This document shows, in pieces, positions 26,551 to 35,000 of a stretch of DNA of 64,000 nucleotides. The translations under genes and the position numbers were made by a program. A model generated the notes under the pieces. It ran no database searches. It saw only the letters and a program-made list of their open reading frames with translations, and was not told the DNA's origin. Position 1 is the stretch's first letter. Every line of letters begins with the position of its first letter. This stretch comes from Chitinispirillaceae bacterium (lineage in GTDB: Bacteria > Fibrobacterota > Chitinivibrionia > Chitinivibrionales > Chitinispirillaceae), in contig JAFGIN010000101.1 of the NCBI GenBank assembly GCA_016929595.1, positions 1 through 64,000 of the forward strand, given 5' to 3'.

Positions 26551-29457
26551 TTGAAACGAATGATTTGTTTGGCTAACGCACGCAAGCGGGATGCATTTTG
26601 CATCGCCGGAGTTGAGCCCTCAACAGGGATCTGGATTCGTCCTGTATCCACTCTTGGGGATGGGAGGGTGGAACGGTCTCAAATGATGATCAGGGGAGAG
26701 GTACCAAAACCGGGTGATCTCATAGACATTCCCCTGTCCGATACCGGCCCGGATTTTGGTTACGAGCAGGAGAATCGAACTATTCTCGATGGTGAGTGGG
26801 TTCATTGTGGTACGCTGAAACCTCTGGCTCTCACAGCATATGTATCGTCAGAAAAGTACATTCTTCACAACTGTGAACCTTTTGTGACAAAAGAGTATCT
26901 TGTTAATTTACCTGCTGAAATGCGGACGACACTTCAATTGGTTGAGGCTTTTGAATTTGAGGCTTTCCAGACACAAAACAGTGCTGGCGTTATAAAATGG
27001 AATGCTGGATTTGTCAATCCATACGGTGAAAGGTTGACCAGTCGGATAGTTGATCCATTTCTTATGGAAAAAATGGAGCAGGGTTATCGTCCAGCAAGGC
27101 ACTGTCTGGTGACAGTTACGCTTTCAGAACCGTTTCGTCCGAAAAGCTGGGAGAGTGATGAAACTCCATGCTGGAAGTTAGTTGCCGGAGTTATCGAGCT
27201 TGAACAGGGGAAGTGGTCAGCCTCTTTAAAACCGGCGTCATCAGGGCAGAAGACTGAACATAAAAAATCTGAAACTTCAGACACGGCTGCAGAGCGCAGG
27301 ATGTATGCGGCATTGAAAGAGATTTTCGGCTTTACCAGTTTCAGACCAAATCAGCAGAGTATTATCAGGGCTGTAATGGATGGAAAGGATTGTCTTGCGA
27401 TTATGCCTACCGGTGGTGGAAAGTCGCTCTGTTATCAGCTGCCGGCTCATCTTCTTGATGGAACCTGCGTCGTCATAAGTCCGCTTATCTCATTAATGAA
27501 AGATCAGGTTGATTCTGCAACAGATAACGGGCTTGCTGCAGCATCGATAAGCAGCGCTCAATGCGAGAAGGAGCGTGCTGATGCGTGGCGTCGTTTGATA
27601 TCCGGTCAACTGGAACTTGTCTATGTTTCTCCTGAACGATTTGCAATGGATAGCTTTATAAACGCACTTAAACAGATCAAAGTGTGCTTGTTTGCAATTG
27701 ATGAGGCACATTGTATCAGTGAATGGGGACATGATTTCCGGCCGGATTATTTGAGCCTTTCATCGATAAGCAGGAACTTTGAGGGGGTTGCCATAGCAGC
27801 ATTTACCGCTACAGCGACCCATCGGGTGGCACAGGACATTGCAGAACGTTTACGGCTGAGGTCACCGGATGTCGTAAGGGCATCATTTGACAGGCCAAAT
27901 CTTTTTTATGAAGTGCTTCCCAAGGGGAAGGTCGAGTCACAAATCATACAATTCATCAATGAGCACAAGGGGGAGGCCGGGATCGTATACCGGATGAGCA
28001 GACGGGGTGTTGATGAAACCGTTGAGGTGCTCTGTGATGCCGGAATAAAAGCGCTTCCGTATCATGCTGGTATGAACGATGGCGCGCGGCATCATAATCA
28101 GGAAGCGTTCAACCGTGATGAGGTGGATGTAATTGTCGCGACGATCGCTTTCGGTATGGGAATAGATAAACCAAATGTGCGCTATGTAATTCATGGTGAC
28201 CTTCCCAAGAATATGGAGTCTTATTATCAGGAGACCGGACGGGCCGGACGGGATGGCGAACCGTCAAGGTGTGTGCTGTATTTCAGCTATGGGGATATAC
28301 CCAGAATCAAATATTTCATCGATCAGGTGCTTGATCAGAACGAAAGACGCCGCTTGAATGCATCTCTCAATGAGATGGTTGCATATGCTTCAGCAGGATC
28401 ATCATGCCGCAGAAAACGCATATTGAGCTATTTCGGGGAGAATTATACAAAGAAGAGTTGTGACACCTGTGATATCTGTGTTAATGAAATGGAGATGGTT
28501 GATATTACCAGTGATGCCTGTATAGTGCTCAACGCAATTGCTGCTACAGGGCAGCGTTTTGGTGCCGGGCATATCATTGATGTGATCAGGGGGTCTGAGA
28601 AAAAACGGGTTCTTGAGCTTGGGCATAATCAACTTGAAATTTACGGGAAGGGGAAGCATCTTGTAAATGATCGGGTCAGAGCGCTTTTTGACAACCTTTT
28701 TTATAATGATCTGATCGTGCGTACCGATGATGAATTTTCAGTGCTCAAGCTGACACATCAATCAAAAGCGGTTTTAAATGGTGAAAGGAAGGTTGAAGCC
28801 CGTGCTCAGAAAATTATTCAGAAAACCGGCAAACAGAAGGTGGTGAATGCGGGAGAGGACGAGGCGCTGTTTTTGAAATTGAAAGCACTTCGAAGAAAAC
28901 TGGCTGATGAGCGTGGGGTACCGCCATTTGTAATCTTTGCCGATCGGTCACTTCATGAAATGGCGATACAGCGACCGGTAACACGTTTTAAAATGTTTGA
29001 TGTACATGGCGTTGGTGAAGTCAAAATGGAGTCATACGGGGATTTTTTTCTTGCTGAAATAAGAGAACATCTCGGGGTAATCGCAGATGTGTCAAGTGAT
29101 AGTGAACCCCACGCACGAAAATCAGTTAAGTCCAGGTCAGAAAAAAGCGAAACTGTCAATGAAACCTGGGGTCTTGTGAGTCAGGGGCACACCATTGCCC
29201 AGATCGCACAGATACGTTCACTTGCAGAAGGGACCATTTCAGAACATATAGAAAGGTGCATTCTTGATGGCAGAGATGTTCCTGTTGAAAAACTTATTCC
29301 ACAGGATGTTCTGGAGTATCTAAGCAAACTCGTTCCAACTGTTGAATCCGGAAAATTAAAGGAGATAATGGAGGCTTCAGAGGTTGAAGTGACCTATGAG
29401 CAGATAAAGGTCGTAAGAGCATGGTTAACCCGTCGATATGCTGAAATGAAAATATAA
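26551..29457 (+). CDS. RecQ-family DNA helicase with extra N-terminal domain
   Basis: Residues about 250-570 are an ATP-dependent 3'-5' helicase core: FRPNQQSII, PTGGGKSLCYQLP, DEAHCISEWGHDFRP, TATAT and QETGRAGRDG. Next come the RecQ zinc site (CRRKRILSYFGE, CDTCDIC), a winged-helix RQC region, an HRDC domain (about 745-830) and a C-terminal helix-turn-helix stretch (SQGHTIAQIAQIRSLAEGTI). The first 235 residues are not standard RecQ. Their beta-rich KRMICLANARKRDAFCIAG start matches what I remember as a dual-OB domain, which would bind nucleic acid. TTG start with AGAGG upstream; divergent from the dehydratase fusion. Likely works in recombination or replication-fork repair. Confidence 0.92.
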   Translation: MKRMICLANARKRDAFCIAGVEPSTGIWIRPVSTLGDGRVERSQMMIRGEVPKPGDLIDIPLSDTGPDFGYEQENRTILDGEWVHCGTLKPLALTAYVSSEKYILHNCEPFVTKEYLVNLPAEMRTTLQLVEAFEFEAFQTQNSAGVIKWNAGFVNPYGERLTSRIVDPFLMEKMEQGYRPARHCLVTVTLSEPFRPKSWESDETPCWKLVAGVIELEQGKWSASLKPASSGQKTEHKKSETSDTAAERRMYAALKEIFGFTSFRPNQQSIIRAVMDGKDCLAIMPTGGGKSLCYQLPAHLLDGTCVVISPLISLMKDQVDSATDNGLAAASISSAQCEKERADAWRRLISGQLELVYVSPERFAMDSFINALKQIKVCLFAIDEAHCISEWGHDFRPDYLSLSSISRNFEGVAIAAFTATATHRVAQDIAERLRLRSPDVVRASFDRPNLFYEVLPKGKVESQIIQFINEHKGEAGIVYRMSRRGVDETVEVLCDAGIKALPYHAGMNDGARHHNQEAFNRDEVDVIVATIAFGMGIDKPNVRYVIHGDLPKNMESYYQETGRAGRDGEPSRCVLYFSYGDIPRIKYFIDQVLDQNERRRLNASLNEMVAYASAGSSCRRKRILSYFGENYTKKSCDTCDICVNEMEMVDITSDACIVLNAIAATGQRFGAGHIIDVIRGSEKKRVLELGHNQLEIYGKGKHLVNDRVRALFDNLFYNDLIVRTDDEFSVLKLTHQSKAVLNGERKVEARAQKIIQKTGKQKVVNAGEDEALFLKLKALRRKLADERGVPPFVIFADRSLHEMAIQRPVTRFKMFDVHGVGEVKMESYGDFFLAEIREHLGVIADVSSDSEPHARKSVKSRSEKSETVNETWGLVSQGHTIAQIAQIRSLAEGTISEHIERCILDGRDVPVEKLIPQDVLEYLSKLVPTVESGKLKEIMEASEVEVTYEQIKVVRAWLTRRYAEMKI

Positions 29458-29580
29458 TCATTCAGACATTATAATTTGATTATCCAAAGGTTATATTTTA
29501 TAAGGGATGGTTGCGCCGGGATGGCGGATTGCAATCTTGAGGGTGCTTTTTCAAAAAAGGTTTAATTCAGAGGAGCCATT

Positions 29581-30690
29581 ATGGGACTTTTTGATAAAAT
29601 AAAAGGTGAATTTGTCGATATTATCGACTGGCAGGATAGCAGTAATGATACTCTGATCTGGCGTTTTCCCCGCTATCAGAACGAGATCAAGATGGGTGCG
29701 AGGCTGACTGTTCGTGAATCGCAGGCTGCCGTTTTCATGAACGAGGGGAAGATAGCGGATGTGTTTAATCCCGGAATGCACACCCTTCAAACTCAAAACA
29801 TGCCGATTCTTACTACGCTCAAGGGGTGGGCCTATGGTTTTAACAGCCCCTTCAAGGCGGATATCTATTTTGCATCGACAAGACAGTTTACCGACCAGAA
29901 ATGGGGGACAAAAAGTCCGATCATTGTAGATGATCAGCGTTTTGGAATGATAGAACTCCGCGCTTTTGGAACATATGCATTTCAGGTTGTCGATCCAGGT
30001 CTTTTTGTAAAGGAAATCGCAGGAACGGATTCTCATTTTGTTGCAGAGGATATCAACGGGCAGTTGAGAAGTCTTATTGTGACAAAATTTACTGATGCTG
30101 TGGGGGAAGGAAATATTCCTGTTGAAAAATTCGCGGCTAATCTTGAAGAACTTTCAGAGTTGGGATTAAATAAACTCAATCTGGATTTTCAAAGTTATGG
30201 ACTGAAAATAACACGTTTCCTGGTTGAAAATGTATCGATGCCTGAAGAGCTTAAAAAAGAGATTTTTGAATACAGCCGGCTCAATAAAATTGATATGGCT
30301 AAGCTTACACAGTTCAAAGCTGCAAAAAGTATCGAGCAGGCCGCAAGCTCTTCCAATAGTACCATGGGAATGGGTATGGGAATGGGTATGGGATTCGGAA
30401 TGGGTAATGTCATGACAAATACATTTGGTCAGATGATGGGGCAGAATGCATCTGCCCAACCTCCGCAGGTTCCACCACCGCTGCCGGCAGCAGCATTTTA
30501 TGTAGCGTTGAACGGACAGCAGAGTGGCCCATTTACATGTGAACAGCTTTCACAGATGGTTACGCAGGGAACATTGAAACAGGATTCTCTTGTTTGGAAG
30601 CAGGGAATGGCATCCTGGGTGCAGGCTTCAGGGGTTACCGATCTTGCTGAGCTTTTTGCGAATCTGCCGCCGCCATTGCCACCTGTGTGA
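29581..30690 (+). CDS. SPFH-domain protein with C-terminal GYF_2 domain (YdjI-like)
   Basis: Residues 1-245 are a Band7/SPFH domain of the YdjI type (MGLFDKIKGEFVDIIDW, MNEGKIADVFNPGMHTL, GTYAFQVVDP), which scaffolds membrane microdomains. A Gly/Met-rich linker, with MG repeated five times, leads to a GYF_2 domain (FYVALNGQQSGPFTCEQL to WVQASG). In Bacillus subtilis, YdjI is made with the PspA-like YdjF and zinc-ribbon YdjG and responds to envelope stress. Here the YdjG-like gene follows after 15 bases, but no PspA gene lies next to them. Confidence 0.88.
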   Translation: MGLFDKIKGEFVDIIDWQDSSNDTLIWRFPRYQNEIKMGARLTVRESQAAVFMNEGKIADVFNPGMHTLQTQNMPILTTLKGWAYGFNSPFKADIYFASTRQFTDQKWGTKSPIIVDDQRFGMIELRAFGTYAFQVVDPGLFVKEIAGTDSHFVAEDINGQLRSLIVTKFTDAVGEGNIPVEKFAANLEELSELGLNKLNLDFQSYGLKITRFLVENVSMPEELKKEIFEYSRLNKIDMAKLTQFKAAKSIEQAASSSNSTMGMGMGMGMGFGMGNVMTNTFGQMMGQNASAQPPQVPPPLPAAAFYVALNGQQSGPFTCEQLSQMVTQGTLKQDSLVWKQGMASWVQASGVTDLAELFANLPPPLPPV

Positions 30691-30705
30691 AGGAAAAGTT
30701 GATTT

Positions 30706-31815
30706 ATGAGCGATGAAGCTACCGATCCAATATCGGTGAAACATTACAAATGTGAAAACTGCGGTGCCGACTTGACATATGCTCCCGGTACGGCAAATCT
30801 GAAATGTGATTACTGTGGAACCGAAATGGTAATCACTGATGATTCTGCCGGGGGGAGAGTTGAAGAAACTGATTTCTTGAACTATCTCTCAGAGAACAAC
30901 ATTGATGATGAGCAGAAAACGGTCATTCACACTGTAAAATGCAATAGCTGTGGGGCATTGACAACTCTTGCTGTGCATGTTACCTCTGGGGATTGTGCGT
31001 TCTGCAGTACGCCGCTTGTGGTAGAGAATTCACAAACCTGTACTGTAATAAAGCCGCGATATCTTCTTCCATTCAAAATAATCCAGAAAGATGCATTGAG
31101 TGCTTATAAACAGTGGATTAAAAAACTATGGTTTGCACCCAATAAGATCAAAAAATACGGAAGCACTGCAGATAAATTATCGGGTGTGTATATCCCTTAC
31201 TGGACTTATGATGCACAGACCGGGACTGATTATCGCGGGGAAAGAGGTACCAATCATACTGAAACCTACACGGTAACAGTCAATGGTAAACGCGAAACCC
31301 GGACAAGAACCGTGGTTCACTGGAGACCGGTAAGCGGGTATGTTGAGAAATTCTTTGACGATGTTCTGGTACTTGCAAGTACATCACTTCCCAATAAGTA
31401 TACCGAGAAACTTGAGCCCTGGGATCTTGAAAATCTTGTTCAGTTTAATGAGCAATATCTAAGTGGATTCCGATCGGAATGTTACCAGATCAATCTCCGT
31501 AACGGGTTTGAAACTGCAAAATCGGTGATGGACAATGCTATCCGGGTTTTGGTCCGACAAAATATCGGCGGGGACCATCAGAGAATCCATTCGTTATTGA
31601 CATCTCATTCCGATATTAAATTTAAACATATACTCCTTCCGATCTGGATCAGTGCCTACCGTTTCAATAATAATGTTTACCGGTTTATGATTAATGGACG
31701 AACCGGTGAAGTACAGGGGGAGCGTCCCTGGAGCTGGGTGAAGATTACACTGGCTTCACTGTCTGCTGTAGCACTTGCAGGCATTATTTATTATTACTGG
31801 AGAATGTATAGTTAG
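30706..31815 (+). CDS. Zinc-ribbon membrane protein (YdjG-like)
   Basis: Two N-terminal zinc ribbons: CENCGADL with CDYCGTEM, and CNSCGAL with CAFCSTPL. A 230-residue domain follows with YIPYWTYDAQT and several charged beta-strands, then one C-terminal membrane helix (ITLASLSAVALAGIIYYYW). This matches the TFIIB-type zinc-ribbon proteins paired with SPFH proteins in ydjFGHI-like operons. Coupled to the preceding gene by a 15-base gap; the two products probably act together at the inner membrane. Confidence 0.82.
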   Translation: MSDEATDPISVKHYKCENCGADLTYAPGTANLKCDYCGTEMVITDDSAGGRVEETDFLNYLSENNIDDEQKTVIHTVKCNSCGALTTLAVHVTSGDCAFCSTPLVVENSQTCTVIKPRYLLPFKIIQKDALSAYKQWIKKLWFAPNKIKKYGSTADKLSGVYIPYWTYDAQTGTDYRGERGTNHTETYTVTVNGKRETRTRTVVHWRPVSGYVEKFFDDVLVLASTSLPNKYTEKLEPWDLENLVQFNEQYLSGFRSECYQINLRNGFETAKSVMDNAIRVLVRQNIGGDHQRIHSLLTSHSDIKFKHILLPIWISAYRFNNNVYRFMINGRTGEVQGERPWSWVKITLASLSAVALAGIIYYYWRMYS

Positions 31816-31839
31816 AAATTACATGTAAAGGCTTTCATA

Positions 31840-32766
31840 ATGGTATCGTTATTTTTTATTCTTCTGGGATTTGTTTTATTGTACTTCGGAGCTGAGTGGC
31901 TTGTTAAGGGTAGTGCGTCACTGGCACTAAAAGCTGGTATCAGTCCTCTTATTGTGGGATTAACTATTGTTGCGATGGGGACAAGTGCTCCTGAGCTGGT
32001 TGTGAGCACGCTTTCATCACTGAGAAATGCCGGAGATCTGGCATTGGGTAATGTAATCGGTTCCAATATTTTTAACATCGCAGTGATTCTGGGTTTTGCA
32101 TCACTTTTTTCTCCAATTAAAATTCACAAACAGATTTTGAAATTTGATCTTCCGGTAATGATTATTGCTACTGCAGTGCTACTCTTCTTTATTGTAGATC
32201 GCAATATTTCCAGAGTGGAAGGTTGTATCTTAGCTTGTGGTATCGTTGCTTATTTGATAAAAAGTGTATTTCTTGCACGGAAAGATAAACAGAAGGTTGA
32301 TTTTCAGGAATCTGCGAATTCGAAATTCTGGCTCGATCTGTTGCTTCTTATTTCAGGAATAGCCCTGTTGGTTTTAGGATCACATTTTCTTGTTGAAGGT
32401 GCAGTGAAGCTGGCGCGGTTCTGGGGGGTCAGTGAAGCGATCATTGGACTTACCATTGTTGCGACCGGGACAAGCCTTCCTGAACTTGCGACATCCATAG
32501 TTGCAGGTGTAAAAAAAGAGGCTGATATAGCGATTGGCAATATTGTAGGATCCAACATTTTCAATATACTTTCAATCCTGGGAATCGCCTCAATAATTGC
32601 ACCTATGCAGTCGAAGGGAATTGGTTTTTACGACCTGTTATTTATGGTATTGTCGGTTGCTTTCATGACACTGTTTATTCTTACAGGTCGCTCAATTCGT
32701 CGCTGGCATGGGGCGATACTACTTTGTTTATACGGGACGTATCTGGTAATTATCTGGCCGAAGTGA
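31840..32766 (+). CDS. Calcium/sodium antiporter, CaCA family (YrbG-like)
   Basis: Integral membrane exchanger with about ten helices. Two inverted alpha-repeats carry the ion-binding GTSAPE (near residue 48) and GTSLPE (near residue 210), each with a following GNVIGSN/GNIVGSN. 308 residues is the usual size of bacterial K+-independent members. It follows the YdjG-like gene by 24 bases and may share its transcript. Confidence 0.94.
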   Translation: MVSLFFILLGFVLLYFGAEWLVKGSASLALKAGISPLIVGLTIVAMGTSAPELVVSTLSSLRNAGDLALGNVIGSNIFNIAVILGFASLFSPIKIHKQILKFDLPVMIIATAVLLFFIVDRNISRVEGCILACGIVAYLIKSVFLARKDKQKVDFQESANSKFWLDLLLLISGIALLVLGSHFLVEGAVKLARFWGVSEAIIGLTIVATGTSLPELATSIVAGVKKEADIAIGNIVGSNIFNILSILGIASIIAPMQSKGIGFYDLLFMVLSVAFMTLFILTGRSIRRWHGAILLCLYGTYLVIIWPK

Positions 32767-32774
32767 CAGGGAGT

Positions 32775-32804
32775 CCATCGAGATCCTGAAGGTAGTCTCG
32801 ATGG
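32775..32804. terminator. Hairpin between convergent genes, probable terminator
   Basis: CCATCGAGA (32775-32783) and TCTCGATGG (32796-32804) are perfect 9-bp arms with a 12-base loop. The tract after it is only moderately T-rich. Confidence 0.5.
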
Positions 32805-32887
32805 AAATTGTAAACTATCGGAAGTCTCGAATTTGCCTGGGGCTCTTAACAAGATTTCCGATAATCTCAAATCGCTTTTGTCGCAGA

Positions 32888-34060
32888 TCAGGGTTTAATG
32901 TTCGGAGACTTTGTTTTTAACAATAAGAGCCGCTCTGCCGCTTCTCGCAATGTATCCTCTCTTTTGGCAAAGTGAAAGCGGATATAACGGTGCTGTGGTT
33001 CCCTGAAAAAAATGGATCCGGGTACCGCCGCAACACCAATCTCACGAGCCAGCCATTCACAAAAAACGGTATCATTGCCTGCTCCATACGATGAAATGTC
33101 AACCATTACATAGTAGGCTCCCTGTGGGGTAGTGTATGAAAGGCCGGCTGCATCAAGGGCCGAAAGAAAGTACGCACGTTTAGCTGCGTATGTTTCAGCA
33201 AGGCCGGTGTAATAGCTGTCGGGAAATGACAGCGCTGTTACTGCAGCCTGCTGCAACGGAGCGGCTGCCCCCACAGTAAGAAAATCATGTACTTTACGGA
33301 TTGCATCACTTACCTCGCGCGGGGCTGCTACATATCCCAGTCTCCATCCGGTAATCGAGTATGTTTTCGAAAGAGAACTGCATGAAATCGTACGTTCAAA
33401 CATACCCGGAAGTGATGCGAAATAGCAGTGGCGGTGGGGATGATAGACGATATGCTCATATACTTCATCGGTAATGATAAAGGTGTCATATCGTTCTGCC
33501 AGATCGGCAATGTAAAGTAGCTCCTCCCGGGAGAACACTTTGCCTGTCGGGTTACCCGGATTACAAAGAATCAGAGCTTTGGGGCGATGTTCAAATGCCT
33601 GTCTCAGTTCGCGGGGATCAAAGGAGAATTCAGGGGCATGTAGTTTGACAAATATTGGATCAGCTCCTGAGAGAATTGTGTCTGCAGTGTAATTTTCATA
33701 AAAAGGCGAGAAGACGATAACTTTATCACCCGGATCGGTAACCGCCATCATTGATGCCATCATCGCTTCAGTACTGCCACAGGTGACCGTTATATGTTCA
33801 TCAGGATCTATGGGAATACCCATAAAATACTGAAGTTTCTTTGCCAGTGCTTCTCTGAAATTGCGCGCACCCCAGGTAATCGCATACTGGTGCGGCCCGT
33901 TTATGGCTGCTTTTTCAAGTGCCGTCAGAAGTTCCGAAGGTGGATCGAAATCCGGAAATCCCTGCGAGAGGTTGATTGCGCCAGTCTGCTGGGCGACACG
34001 GGTCATATACCGTATGACTGATTCAGAAAAAGGTTTCGTTCGATTGCTGATACGAGGCAT
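32888..34060 (-). CDS. Class I/II aminotransferase (methionine/kynurenine aminotransferase-like)
   Basis: PLP-dependent aminotransferase of fold type I, transferring an amino group from methionine, an aromatic or a similar amino acid to a keto acid. INLSQGFPDFDPP near residue 30, CNPGNPTGKV, ITDEVYEH and the PLP lysine in SSLSKTYSITGWRLGY identify the subgroup containing YbdL and kynurenine aminotransferases. 390 residues, full length. A decayed copy of its 5' third lies at 59812-60097, next to a relic of a MetS-type transporter subunit, which hints at an original link with methionine. Confidence 0.92.
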   Translation of the reverse strand: MPRISNRTKPFSESVIRYMTRVAQQTGAINLSQGFPDFDPPSELLTALEKAAINGPHQYAITWGARNFREALAKKLQYFMGIPIDPDEHITVTCGSTEAMMASMMAVTDPGDKVIVFSPFYENYTADTILSGADPIFVKLHAPEFSFDPRELRQAFEHRPKALILCNPGNPTGKVFSREELLYIADLAERYDTFIITDEVYEHIVYHPHRHCYFASLPGMFERTISCSSLSKTYSITGWRLGYVAAPREVSDAIRKVHDFLTVGAAAPLQQAAVTALSFPDSYYTGLAETYAAKRAYFLSALDAAGLSYTTPQGAYYVMVDISSYGAGNDTVFCEWLAREIGVAAVPGSIFFREPQHRYIRFHFAKREDTLREAAERLLLLKTKSPNIKP

Positions 34061-34113
34061 ATGGTACCTTTATAATATAGATATGTTAAAGAAATTAGAA
34101 TAGGTAAATATAA

Positions 34114-34629
34114 TTGATTGAGGGCCTGATAAGTGATATGGGTTTTAAAGCTGCTGCATATGCATGTATTGCTCAATTTGACAATGTGATACCAGTCTGG
34201 GGTGTGCAGCGGGAATGGGAACTTGATGAATTTATTGGCTATAGTGACGATCCACCAATCCTCAATCAGAAAATGAGAGAGCCGATTGAACGTGACCTTA
34301 ACGAACTGGGCAAAGAGTTCTGCAGGGGTTGTGGATACTGTCTGCCATGTCCGGCTGGAATCGATATCCCTAATGCAGTCAGAATGTCTCTGATGATACG
34401 ACGCGCACCGGTATTGGTATATCTCAATGATGACTGTATGGAAAAGATGAATAATGTTGACCGATGTGTTCAGTGCAACCAGTGTAAATCGCGCTGTCCC
34501 TATGGTCTGGACACGCCAGTGCTGCTAATGGTTTCCTGGATAGATTATAAAACTGTCGTCCCCCCCCTACATGCGCACGACCCAATAAAAACGTTCGTTT
34601 TATTCTGCCCAATATTTTCAAATGCGTAG
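34114..34629 (+). pseudogene. C-terminal remnant of an iron-sulfur aldo/keto reductase
   Basis: The frame matches only the last third of ferredoxin-tailed aldo/keto reductases. It has ELGKEFCRGCGYCLPCPAGIDIP (C-x2-C-x2-C-x2-C) and CVQCNQCKSRCPYGLDTP (C-x2-C-x2-C-x3-C), each able to hold a 4Fe-4S cluster. The TIM-barrel part is missing and no ribosome site precedes TTG 34114 or ATG 34138. After IDYK near 34551 the sequence departs from its copy at 60290-60561, so the 3' end is altered too. A small ferredoxin-like protein is conceivable, but a remnant is more likely. Confidence 0.65.
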
Positions 34630-35000
34630 ATTAATCGCGTAATGTGGTATTAAAAAATATTGTTGAATATTTTACATTTTTTCGATACCTTTTCTTCTTA
34701 TTGTACAAGATGCAATATTGCTGAATTTAAACCGGTTAATTGATATTTAAAGATTCATTTTTCAAAAATTAAGGCTGGTATACGATTTAAATCTATTCTC
34801 ATTGGCCTGATTTTTGGATGTTAATGATTCATGCAAAGTTAATTTAACCAAAGGCAATTACATGTAATGTTCATCGAAACTCATTGTTGTTTTTAGAATG
34901 ATAGCTTTACCAGAATAATATAAACGACTGAAACATCAGCAAATCCGCATCTCACCATTTGTCTTAAGATATTTAACTTTATTAGTAAAGGATTTTGGCA
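34630..35000. other. AT-rich intergenic region upstream of the synthetase
   Basis: Very AT-rich, no gene seen. It must contain the promoter for the following giant gene; no clear consensus recognised. Confidence 0.45.
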
